Assembly (NCBI GenBank): GCA_027452205.1
Contig: DAIDGV010000024.1
Location: forward strand, 528,750 to 592,749
Direction of reading: 5' to 3'
Length of the DNA: 64,000 nucleotides
Origin: a candidate division FCPU426 bacterium
GTDB lineage: Bacteria > Oederibacteriota > Muellerivitia > Muellerivitales > Muellerivitaceae
Notes under the pieces: generated by a model
The model's database searches: none
What the model was told of the DNA's origin: nothing
The model's input: the letters and a program-made list of their open reading frames with translations, nothing else
Shown: piece after piece, positions 33,593 through 41,171 of the stretch
How positions within the stretch are numbered: position 1 is the stretch's first letter
Layout of the letters: every line of letters begins with the position of its first letter
Program-made: the position numbers and the translations under genes

Positions 33593-34768
33593 ATGTCCTC
33601 GCGCGCTCCCGAACGGATCCCCGTCGTCGATCTCATCCGGCTCTTCAGCATCATCCCGGTGATGGGACTCCATTTTTTCCTCAGCGGCGTATCGAAAGGG
33701 TATCCGCCCCTTTTGTGGCAAGGGATCATCCATACCTTCGCCAACGGCACATTCGGCGTCAGTTGTTTTTTCGTGGTCTCGGGGTTCGTCATCACCAAGA
33801 TGCTGGTCGGACCCAGCGGGAATTTCCAAGGTCTTAACCTGAAAGCTTTTTATGTCCGCAGGGTGGCCCGGCTCTTTCCACTGCTGGCGGTGGTGCTATT
33901 GGCGGGGCTCGCTATCCTCGCGACCCATCCCCAAAGCGATTACGCGATGAGCCTTTGTTACCGCGGGCCCAACTCCCATTTCGAGTGGGGTTTTTGGGCC
34001 AGTCTTTTCACCTTCACCTTCAATTGGTTCATCCTGCTCAGCCATCAGGATGTCAGCTTCCATTGGGGCGTGCTTTGGTCCCTGGCGGTGGAAGAGCAGT
34101 TCTATCTTTTTTACCCGCTCTTGGTCAAAGCCTTGGGGAACCGCCGCAAGGTGATGCTCTTCCTCGCCGGGGTGGTCCTGTCGGCGATCCTGTTCCGCGC
34201 GGGAGTCCATCTTTGGGCGCCCCGGGATTTTTTGATGAGCACCATCGCTTCCTTCGGGGTCTTCGACCAGATCGCCCTGGGCGCGCTGACTTATTTTCTT
34301 TTGCCCTTCGCGGAGGATCTTTTTAAAAAGAGGCCTTGGTTCAGTGGACTATTCTTTTTCGGCGGGGCGGTCCTGGTGCTGGCGGTCTATTACGGGACAT
34401 CCATCGTGGACACGGGTCTTTTGATCTGGACGCCGACCTGCCTGGCCCTGGGATGCGCGCTGATGATCATCGGAGGCATTCACCTGAAATTCATGAACGG
34501 ACAGTGGATGAAGATCCTGTCCTGGCCTGGCCAACTCAGTTACGGCGCTTACCTGTGGCACGTGACCTTCCTGTTCCTCTTTTGGCCGGTCTTTTCCGCG
34601 ATGGGGCCCTGGGCGCCCCTGCTCTATTTCCCGGGGGTCGGCCTTTTTTGTTACGTTTCTTACCGGTGGTTCGAGCGGCCCGCGAACGCTTGGGTCCGTC
34701 AGGTCTTCGGGAAAAAGCCTGGTAAACCCTTTCCCGACATCGCTTCAAAGGAAAGACTAGGCATCTGA
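33593..34768 (+). CDS. Acyltransferase 3 family membrane protein
   Basis: The start RIPVVDLIRLFSIIPVMGLHF carries the family R...H arrangement, and about ten membrane segments follow (e.g. FGVSCFFVVSGFVITKML). WSLAVEEQFYLFYPLL is the canonical OafA/YrhL motif. Such proteins O-acylate cell-surface glycans. It has 391 aa. No Shine-Dalgarno is visible, and a TAAGAT -10-like hexamer ends 6 nt before the ATG. Confidence 0.9.
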   Translation: MSSRAPERIPVVDLIRLFSIIPVMGLHFFLSGVSKGYPPLLWQGIIHTFANGTFGVSCFFVVSGFVITKMLVGPSGNFQGLNLKAFYVRRVARLFPLLAVVLLAGLAILATHPQSDYAMSLCYRGPNSHFEWGFWASLFTFTFNWFILLSHQDVSFHWGVLWSLAVEEQFYLFYPLLVKALGNRRKVMLFLAGVVLSAILFRAGVHLWAPRDFLMSTIASFGVFDQIALGALTYFLLPFAEDLFKKRPWFSGLFFFGGAVLVLAVYYGTSIVDTGLLIWTPTCLALGCALMIIGGIHLKFMNGQWMKILSWPGQLSYGAYLWHVTFLFLFWPVFSAMGPWAPLLYFPGVGLFCYVSYRWFERPANAWVRQVFGKKPGKPFPDIASKERLGI

Positions 34769-34816
34769 CCCTTCTGATAAGATAACCAGGTCGGTCACTC
34801 ACTCCAGGAGGATGTC

Positions 34817-35182
34817 ATGGATAAAGTCTTGGGTCTGGTCGGTCGTATTCTGTATTCCGTTCCCTTCGTGCTTTTCGGGCTGGGTCATTTGATGAACGCC
34901 GATCAGATGGGCGGGATGGTGCCCGCTTATATCCCCGGCGGCGTGGTCTGGGTCTATCTGACCGGCGTTTGTATGATCCTGGCGGCGGTTGCGATCATCA
35001 CGGGCATCCAGGCCCGGTTGGCCTGCTTTGGGCTGGTCCTGATGCTTTTCATCTTCATCCTGACCATCCATTTGCCGGGCATGATGAACCCCCAAATGAA
35101 GATGATGGCCATGATGGCTCTTTTCAAGGACACCGGCCTTATGGGCGGGGCCTTGGTCATCGCCAGCATTTCGAAAAAGTAG
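34817..35182 (+). CDS. DoxX-like small membrane protein
   Basis: Four hydrophobic segments and the start LGLVGRILYSVPFVLFGLGH then LMN match the DoxX/SURF4-like family. A methionine-rich loop (MMNPQMKMMAMMALF) lies before the last helix. AGGAGG precedes the ATG. A strong terminator follows at 35199. Confidence 0.8.
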   Translation: MDKVLGLVGRILYSVPFVLFGLGHLMNADQMGGMVPAYIPGGVVWVYLTGVCMILAAVAIITGIQARLACFGLVLMLFIFILTIHLPGMMNPQMKMMAMMALFKDTGLMGGALVIASISKK

Positions 35183-35198
35183 TTCTTTTGATGAATCC

Positions 35199-35226
35199 AG
35201 GGCCCCTCTCGGGGCCCTTTTTTATT
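35199..35226 (+). terminator. Rho-independent terminator after the DoxX-like gene
   Basis: Arms AGGGCCCC and GGGGCCCT with a TCTC loop form a perfect 8-bp stem followed by TTTTTTATTT. Confidence 0.92.
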
Positions 35227-35258
35227 TCCGCCGGTCTTTGGTTGCGGGATGAGTTTGT

Positions 35259-35276
35259 TATAATCGCCTCCTCATG
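35259..35276 (+). promoter_or_regulatory. lipA -10 element next to the start codon
   Basis: TATAAT (35259-35264) lies 9 nt before the lipA ATG. The intervening CGCCTCCTC is anti-Shine-Dalgarno-like, so there is no ribosome site. Only a weak -35 (TTTGGT) is seen. Leaderless or near-leaderless transcription is likely. Confidence 0.65.
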
Positions 35277-36158
35277 ACGAACCCGACCTTGCCGCGCCAA
35301 CCGATCCCTTTTTTCCTCATCAACCCCAACCCCAAACACCCCTTCCGGGAAGCCATCGCGAAGCTTCCGATGAACGGGATCCATACCATTTGCGAGGAAG
35401 CCAAATGTCCCAACCGGGGCGAATGCCTGCCCAAGCACGGCACGATCTCCATCATGGTGATGGGTTCCATCTGCACCCGGGGCTGTCCTTTCTGCGCGGT
35501 CACGACGGGTAAACCCCTGCCCCTGGACCCGACGGAGCCCCAGAAGGTGGTCGATATCGCCAAGGCCCTTCAAGTGCGCTATTTGGTCATGACCTCGCCC
35601 AACCGGGATGAGTTACCCGATGGCGGCGCTTTGCAATTCACCAAGATCGTGCGGGCCCTGCGGGACCATGACGCGGCGCTCAAGATCGAGATCCTGGTGC
35701 CGGATTTTCTCGGCAAAGAAGAGGCCTTCAAGGCACTATTGCTCGATCCGCCGGATGTGATCGCCCACGACCTTCAGACCATTCCCCGGCTTTATGGCCC
35801 CATCCGCCCAGGCGCCATTTATGAACGCTCGCTCGGGCTCTTTCGCTGGTTCCAAGCCAACACTGATACTTCGAGGACTCTACTGAAGGCAGGCCTTATG
35901 GTGGGCTTTGGTGAGACCGAAGAAGAAGTGAAGGGTGTCCTCAAAGACGCCGCCCAGGCAGGCGTCCAATTCTTCACCATCGGCCAATACCTAAAGCCGC
36001 CCGGATCGATCCTGGACGTGACCGAATATGTCCCCTTGGACCGCTATGCGCGTTGGACCGAGTATGGAAAGACCATCGGGTTGAACGTTCAGGCCAGTCC
36101 CTTGACCCGTTCCAGCTATTTAGCGGACCGGTTGGCGAGCCATGGAACCCAGGGTTAA
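35274..36158 (+). CDS. lipA: Lipoyl synthase
   Basis: LipA is a radical-SAM enzyme that inserts two sulfurs into octanoyl groups on carrier proteins such as GcvH. The auxiliary cluster cysteines are Cys40, 45 and 51 (CEEAKCPNRGEC) and the radical-SAM cysteines are Cys67, 71 and 74 (CTRGCPFC). The C-terminal RSSY motif that closes the auxiliary cluster is present (LTRSSYLAD). Length of 294 aa is normal. Its end overlaps the next gene by 17 nt. It likely modifies the GcvH encoded at 24522. Confidence 0.97.
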   Translation: MTNPTLPRQPIPFFLINPNPKHPFREAIAKLPMNGIHTICEEAKCPNRGECLPKHGTISIMVMGSICTRGCPFCAVTTGKPLPLDPTEPQKVVDIAKALQVRYLVMTSPNRDELPDGGALQFTKIVRALRDHDAALKIEILVPDFLGKEEAFKALLLDPPDVIAHDLQTIPRLYGPIRPGAIYERSLGLFRWFQANTDTSRTLLKAGLMVGFGETEEEVKGVLKDAAQAGVQFFTIGQYLKPPGSILDVTEYVPLDRYARWTEYGKTIGLNVQASPLTRSSYLADRLASHGTQG

Positions 36159-36921
36159 ATTTAAAAATTTTTCGCGGGCCCTCCGGGCCCTTTTGTTGCC
36201 ATTTCTTCTCATCAGCCTCTGGCAGTGGCTCAGTTACCTAGGCCTTTTGCGGCCAACCCTTTTACCTTCCCCCCTCACCATCACCCAAACCGGTTGGGAC
36301 CTTTTAAAGACCGGGGAACTTGAAAAACATTTGGTCATCAGTTTGATCCGGGTTTTTCAAGGGTTCCTCATCGGCGCGGGGCTCGGTCTTATCCTAGGTC
36401 TAGCCCTGGGGCTTTCTGAAAAACTGCGCCAAGCGACCCAGCTTTTGACCGAGTTCTTGCGGCCCATCCCCACCATCGCCTGGGTCCCCATCCTCATCCT
36501 CTGGATGGGCATCGATGAGGGTTCCAAGATCACTGTGATCGCTATCGGCAGTTTCTGGCCGGTTTTCCTCAACACCATTCAGGGTGTGCGCCAAACGGAC
36601 CCACATTATTTAGAGGTAGCGCGGGTGCTGGAAAAACCCCGCTGGGTGTTACTGACTCGGGTCGTCCTGCCCTCGGCCCTGCCCTCGATCTTTACGGGTT
36701 TTCGGATCGGAATGGGAATTGCCTGGGCCAGTGTGGTGGGCGCGGAACTGATCGCGGCCTCCTCGGGTATCGGGTTCATGATCCTTTACGCCCGGGAAGT
36801 TTCCCAGCCGGACGTGGTGCTGGTCGGGGTGGCGGCCATCGGGCTGACCGGCTTGGCCATCGACACCTTGCTCCAAAAGCTGGAAAGCGCGCTTTTGAAA
36901 TGGAATTCCCATGTCCCGTGA
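36142..36921 (+). CDS. ABC transporter permease (sulfonate/nitrate/taurine type)
   Basis: The protein has six predicted helices and the inner-membrane permease EAA region (LEVARVLEKPRWVLLTRVVL then PSALPSIFTGFRIGMGIAW), like SsuC/TauC/NrtB. The 259-aa length is normal. It overlaps lipA by 17 nt and the ATPase gene by 11 nt. The three-gene transporter cannot be assigned to a substrate from sequence alone. Confidence 0.92.
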   Translation: MEPRVKFKNFSRALRALLLPFLLISLWQWLSYLGLLRPTLLPSPLTITQTGWDLLKTGELEKHLVISLIRVFQGFLIGAGLGLILGLALGLSEKLRQATQLLTEFLRPIPTIAWVPILILWMGIDEGSKITVIAIGSFWPVFLNTIQGVRQTDPHYLEVARVLEKPRWVLLTRVVLPSALPSIFTGFRIGMGIAWASVVGAELIAASSGIGFMILYAREVSQPDVVLVGVAAIGLTGLAIDTLLQKLESALLKWNSHVP

Positions 36922-37642
36922 CCTGATCCTTCAAGGAATTTCCAAGACCTACGCCAACGGGGTCACGGCGGTGCAAGGCATCGACCTGACCTTGCGCGCG
37001 GGCGAGTTCGTTTGCCTGGTGGGGGAAAGCGGCTGCGGCAAAAGCACCCTGCTTCGCATGATCGGCGGGCTTGAACCGGCGACCCAAGGTTCCATCACCT
37101 CAGACGGCCAGGCGGTGACTGGGCCGGGACTGGACCGGGGCATGGTCTTCCAGGATCACCGGCTTTTTCCCTGGCTGACGGTGGAAGAGAACATCGCATT
37201 CGGTTGCGGGGAAAGCCTTTCACCGACCGATAAACAAAGATCCGTGGAAGAACATCTGGAGCTGATCGGTCTGCAAAGCTTCCGGAAAGCCTATCCCCAT
37301 CAATTATCCGGCGGCATGAAACAACGGACCTCCCTGGCCCGGGCCCTGGCGGCAAAACCCCAAGTGCTTTTGATGGATGAGCCTTTTGGCGCCTTGGACG
37401 CCTTGACCCGTATCCACCTGCAGCAAGAACTGCTCAAGCTATGGCAAAAAGAAAAGATCACGGTCCTCCTAGTGACCCACGATATCGACGAGGCGGTCTT
37501 CCTGGCCGACCGCATCGCGGTCATGACGCCTCGCTTGGGAACTTTCCGCCAGGTTCTGGATGTTCCTTTGGCCCGGCCCCGGAACCGAAACGAGGAAGGG
37601 TTCATCGGCTTGCGTAAAACCCTTTACGACCAGTTCTTCTGA
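36911..37642 (+). CDS. ABC transporter ATP-binding protein (SsuB/TauB type)
   Basis: Walker A GESGCGKST (residues 38-46), Q-loop VFQDHRLFPWLTVEENIAFG, signature LSGGMKQR near 132 and Walker B VLLMDEPFGALD identify the ATPase of the transporter. The 243-aa length is normal. It energises the permease encoded just upstream and pairs with the binding protein downstream. Confidence 0.95.
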   Translation: MSRDLILQGISKTYANGVTAVQGIDLTLRAGEFVCLVGESGCGKSTLLRMIGGLEPATQGSITSDGQAVTGPGLDRGMVFQDHRLFPWLTVEENIAFGCGESLSPTDKQRSVEEHLELIGLQSFRKAYPHQLSGGMKQRTSLARALAAKPQVLLMDEPFGALDALTRIHLQQELLKLWQKEKITVLLVTHDIDEAVFLADRIAVMTPRLGTFRQVLDVPLARPRNRNEEGFIGLRKTLYDQFF

Positions 37643-37709
37643 AGGGACCCTTGCCATTCCATGACATTTCAGGCAATTTAGGGCGGTTCGAAATGCCCTG
37701 GAGAGACCC

Positions 37710-38660
37710 ATGAAAACCCTTCTTCACGCCATCCTCCTTCTTTTGGCCCTGCTTTCGTCCCCGGGGGCGCAGACCCTGCCGACGGTCCATATCGGCTACC
37801 AACCCTCCAGCGCCATCCTTTGGGTTGGAAAAGCCAAGGGCTATTACGAGAAAGAATTCGAGAAACTGGGCGTGAAGGTGGAGTGGGACCTTTTCCTTTC
37901 CGGCCCGCTCATCACCGAAGCCGCGGCCTCGGACCGGGTGGATCTTTTCGCCATTGGGAATATGCCGCCCTTGACGGCCAAGGCCGGAGGGATCGATATG
38001 GTGATCATCGCCAACGCGGCTTTCAACCCGGCGACCAACGCGGTGCTGGTGCGGCCCCATTCCAATATCCATTTCATTTCGGACCTCCGGGGTAAAAAGG
38101 TCGCGGCGCAGGTGGGTTCCAGCGTCCATTATTTCCTGTCCCAGGTCCTGGCGACGGCGGGGATGTCCGTCGATGACGTTCAACTGGTCAACCTGAACGC
38201 CCCGGATCAAGGCGCGGCCTTGAGCAGCGGCGCGGTGGACGCGGTAGTGTCCTGGCTGCCTTACCGCGCGCAATTGGAGAAGGATAAAAAAGCGCGGGTA
38301 CTGGTGGATTCGGCCAAGTTCCCGGGGTCCTACAGTTTTTACGGAACCCGCGCGGATTTCGCCAGGGACCATGTGCAATGGGTGAAAGCCTTCCTCCGCG
38401 CGACCCAGAAGACCAACTATTACGTGAAAAAACACCCCGCGGAAACGGTGAAACTATTGGCCCAACAGAACCGTTTCTCGGCGGCGGTGCTGACCGAGAC
38501 CCTGAAGGGTTTTGATTATTCCATGCAGGTCCAACCCGCGGAGATCGAGACGATGAACGACATCAAGAAATTCCTGCTGGGCGCCAAGGTCATCCGCAAG
38601 GATTTCGATATCCAGGGCTTGTTCGACGACCGCTATTGCCGCGCGGTGGGGGCTCTTTGA
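37710..38660 (+). CDS. ABC transporter substrate-binding protein (SsuA-like)
   Basis: A signal peptide (MKTLLHAILLLLALLSSPGA) precedes an NMT1/SsuA-like fold: VHIGYQPSSAILWVGKAKGY, DLFAIGNMPPLTAKAGGIDM, LRGKKVAAQVGSSVHYFLSQ and AVVSWLPYRAQLE. It should be periplasmic and capture a sulfonate-, nitrate- or pyrimidine-like ligand. The 316-aa length is normal. The gene starts 67 nt after the ATPase. Confidence 0.92.
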   Translation: MKTLLHAILLLLALLSSPGAQTLPTVHIGYQPSSAILWVGKAKGYYEKEFEKLGVKVEWDLFLSGPLITEAAASDRVDLFAIGNMPPLTAKAGGIDMVIIANAAFNPATNAVLVRPHSNIHFISDLRGKKVAAQVGSSVHYFLSQVLATAGMSVDDVQLVNLNAPDQGAALSSGAVDAVVSWLPYRAQLEKDKKARVLVDSAKFPGSYSFYGTRADFARDHVQWVKAFLRATQKTNYYVKKHPAETVKLLAQQNRFSAAVLTETLKGFDYSMQVQPAEIETMNDIKKFLLGAKVIRKDFDIQGLFDDRYCRAVGAL

Positions 38661-38962
38661 CCTTGGAGGACCATCGCCACCGGGTCACGCTCTATACCCA
38701 GGATAAAAAACCGTTGCTCGTCGACGAGCTTAAGAACTGGGCGGAGCAGGGCCTCCGGCATTTGCCTTCCCGCTTTCCCGGTCTGAAGATCATCGAGGCG
38801 ACCATCGAGCCCGACCGGGTGAAGTTGACCCTGGATTTCCAGCGGATCGACGAGGACCTGGTGCGGGTACTGCAGACCTTCAAGGCCGAAGTGAAGAACA
38901 TCGCCAAGAAAAAAGGGTTCGAGGGCGGATCCCTTTGGCAGTGGCAGTTCGACGAAGAGTAG
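38657..38962 (+). CDS. Small Y1-transposase-like protein lacking catalytic residues
   Basis: The 101-aa protein resembles the core of REP-associated Y1 transposases. IIEATIEPDRVKLTLDF stands where transposases have xxYxxMPDHVHLxxxx, and LVRVLQTFKAEVKNIAKKKG then SLWQWQFDE where they have xxFKxxxxxxxx...xWQxxFxD. The HUH pair is replaced (HVH to RVK) and the C-terminal catalytic-Tyr helix is absent. The start is a TTG overlapping the previous stop, with GTGGGGG upstream. It may be a domesticated nucleic-acid-binding relic; homology is my reading and needs profile support. Confidence 0.5.
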   Translation: MTLEDHRHRVTLYTQDKKPLLVDELKNWAEQGLRHLPSRFPGLKIIEATIEPDRVKLTLDFQRIDEDLVRVLQTFKAEVKNIAKKKGFEGGSLWQWQFDEE

Positions 38963-38963
38963 G

Positions 38964-39629
38964 TCAGTTCGAGGCGGAGAGGTTCACCTTGGCCGCCCTC
39001 AAGAGCGCTTCCGGGTCCACCCGCTTTTGGAAGTTCGAATTGTAATAAGAGAAAACGATCTTTCCCTTTTGGTTCACGATATAAGCGGCGGGCACAGGCA
39101 AAAGCCCCAAATTGTTACCGGTCGCGTCCTCCAGGTTGTGACCGTATTTGCGCAGGGTCATTTGCATATCAGGGCTGACCCGGTAAGCCAAGCCGAAAGC
39201 CTTCGTCAATTCCATCGTCGGGTCCGACAGCAGGGTATAGGTCAATTGGTTGCGCTTGGCCATTTCTTTCAAGTGATAAGCGTTGTCCGGGGTGACGGCC
39301 AGCACTTGGTATCCCAAGCGCATCAGGTCGGACACGATAAATTGGATCTTGTAGAGGTGCTCGTTACAGTAAGGACACCAGCTGCCGCGATAAAAAAGAA
39401 GGACCGTGGGTTTTTGGGCGACCAGGGCCTTCAGTTGGATCTCTTTTCCCTCGGCGGTCCGCAAGGTGCCATCGGGGATCATGGCGCCCCGTTCTAAAGG
39501 GCGAACCAGATCGTCCGAGTCGGCGATCTTGCCGGCGGTGGAAAGGTTGGGGCCGGTCGTGGCCCCCGCCTGGGCGAAAGCCCAGGAAGAGGTCAGCGAG
39601 AGCAAAAGAACCAAAAGAAAGCGGCGCAT
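38964..39629 (-). CDS. Secreted peroxiredoxin/thioredoxin-like protein
   Basis: A signal peptide ends near AFAQAG (residue 21). The AhpC/TSA-type fold has the CXXC motif GSWCPYCNEH with Cys85 and Cys88, then VLAVTPDN and VPAAYIVNQKGKIVFSYYN. It likely reduces peroxides or handles thiols in the periplasm. Only 1 nt separates its end from the convergent gene at 38657. The 221-aa length fits. Confidence 0.88.
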   Translation of the reverse strand: MRRFLLVLLLSLTSSWAFAQAGATTGPNLSTAGKIADSDDLVRPLERGAMIPDGTLRTAEGKEIQLKALVAQKPTVLLFYRGSWCPYCNEHLYKIQFIVSDLMRLGYQVLAVTPDNAYHLKEMAKRNQLTYTLLSDPTMELTKAFGLAYRVSPDMQMTLRKYGHNLEDATGNNLGLLPVPAAYIVNQKGKIVFSYYNSNFQKRVDPEALLRAAKVNLSASN

Positions 39630-39695
39630 AGGAAATCCTTCAAAGGGAATAACGGCCCCTTTACTAAGGTCCCGGCGGTTTAAAAGTTACAGATC

Positions 39696-41108
39696 TTAAG
39701 GTTTTTGATATTGGGCTATCAGTTTGCTGCGCAGGTCCATTAGTTTTTGGGTGGCGCCCACCTTGTAAGTGTGCGGGTTCTCGAAGCGCTTATGCTCCGG
39801 CGACATCTTCGCGAGGCGTTCCTTGGCGTAAGCCGCGCATTCCTTGACCGTGAAATGGGTCAGGATCTTGCCATTTTCCATCACCTTGAAAAGCAGGTTC
39901 TCCGGGAAGCAATGGGCGACCCGGCTCTTCTGGTCCGGAAAGAGTGGGTGATAGATATATTCGGTCGCTTTTTCGTCCTCCAACAAGATGCCATCCCCAT
40001 AAAAAAGACCCTCGGGGTCCATGTAGCGCACGACTTTCTTCACGCCGGGGAGGGAAGTTTTGGCGATATTCTCCGATACCTTCAAAGTGGCCTTTTGGTC
40101 ATAACTGCTCAGTTTATAGACCCCGTCCAAGGCCGGCGTATCCTGGCCGGTCAAGAGACTGGTCCCGACGCCGTAAACATTGATCGGCGCGGATTGGTCA
40201 TGAAGGCTCTTGATGATGTTCTCGTCCAACTGGTTCGAGGCCACGATCTTCACGTAGTGCAAGTCGGCGGTATCAAGCATGGCGCGGGCCCGCTTGCTCA
40301 AATAGGCCAGATCGCCCGAATCCAACCGGATGCCCACCAACCGGTGGCCCTGCTGTTCCAATTCTTTCGCCACCACAATGGCGTTGGGGATGCCGCTTTC
40401 GAGGGTGTTGTAGGTATCGACCAAGAGGATGGTGCGGTCCGGGTAGATCTTGGCGAATTCCCGAAAGGCGGTCAGCTCGTCCGGAAAACTTTGGATCCAG
40501 GAATGGGCCTGTGTGCCCGAGGGAGACAGGTTGTAGAGGAACGAGGCATAAACGTTGGAGGTGCCGTTCACGCCGCCGATGGCGGCGGCCCGGGAAGCCT
40601 GGATGCCCGCTAAACCCTGGGCCCGGCGGAAACCGAAATCGATCACCCGGCGGCCATGGGCCGCTTGAACCACCCGGGAAGCCTTGGTGGCGATGAGGGA
40701 CTCGAAATTGAGGAAGTTCAGGAGCAGGGTCTCGATGAGCTGGGTCTCCAGCAAGGTGCCCTCGACCCGCACCACGGGCTCCAAGGGAAAGACCACCTCA
40801 CCTTCCCGGGCCGAATAGACCTTGCCCCGGAAGCGGAAGTCCCTCAGGTAATCCAGGAATTTTTGCTGAAAGCCCTGCTCCCGCAGGTATTCCAGGTCCT
40901 CTTTGCCGAAATGAAGCTCCTCGAGGGCCTCTAAAAGGTCGGCCAACCCGGCGAAGAGCACATAACCGCCCTTGAAGGGATTGTCGCGGAAGAAGTAATC
41001 GAAACAAGCGTGAGTGTCGGCCTTGCCGGTCAGGACGAACCCTTGGGCCATGGTGAGCTCGTAAAAATCCGTATAAAGGCCGGAGTGTTGGCTGATGAGG
41101 GAGGACAT
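39696..41108 (-). CDS. pncB: Nicotinate phosphoribosyltransferase
   Basis: The enzyme joins nicotinate and PRPP in NAD salvage. The start LYTDFYELTMAQGFVLTGKA, then ATKASRVVQAAHGRRVIDFG then FRRAQG, and LVDTYNTLESGIPNAIVVAK are characteristic NAPRTase blocks, and GIRLDSGDLAYLSK carries the conserved catalytic region. It has 470 aa from the chosen start MSSLISQ at 41108. The start lies 7 nt after a perfect TATAAT with no Shine-Dalgarno; an ATG at 41117 overlaps the -10 and is unlikely. Confidence 0.95.
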   Translation of the reverse strand: MSSLISQHSGLYTDFYELTMAQGFVLTGKADTHACFDYFFRDNPFKGGYVLFAGLADLLEALEELHFGKEDLEYLREQGFQQKFLDYLRDFRFRGKVYSAREGEVVFPLEPVVRVEGTLLETQLIETLLLNFLNFESLIATKASRVVQAAHGRRVIDFGFRRAQGLAGIQASRAAAIGGVNGTSNVYASFLYNLSPSGTQAHSWIQSFPDELTAFREFAKIYPDRTILLVDTYNTLESGIPNAIVVAKELEQQGHRLVGIRLDSGDLAYLSKRARAMLDTADLHYVKIVASNQLDENIIKSLHDQSAPINVYGVGTSLLTGQDTPALDGVYKLSSYDQKATLKVSENIAKTSLPGVKKVVRYMDPEGLFYGDGILLEDEKATEYIYHPLFPDQKSRVAHCFPENLLFKVMENGKILTHFTVKECAAYAKERLAKMSPEHKRFENPHTYKVGATQKLMDLRSKLIAQYQKP

Positions 41109-41121
41109 AGCGGGCATTATA
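41109..41121 (-). promoter_or_regulatory. pncB -10 element beside the start codon
   Basis: On the minus strand TATAAT (41121-41116) is followed by GCCCGCT and the ATG at 41108. The predicted transcription start coincides with the start codon. No -35 consensus is evident. Confidence 0.6.
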
Positions 41122-41171
41122 GACTCAACCGGACCCGGGACCCACCCCGGAAAGGGCGTGTCAGCGGGCTT

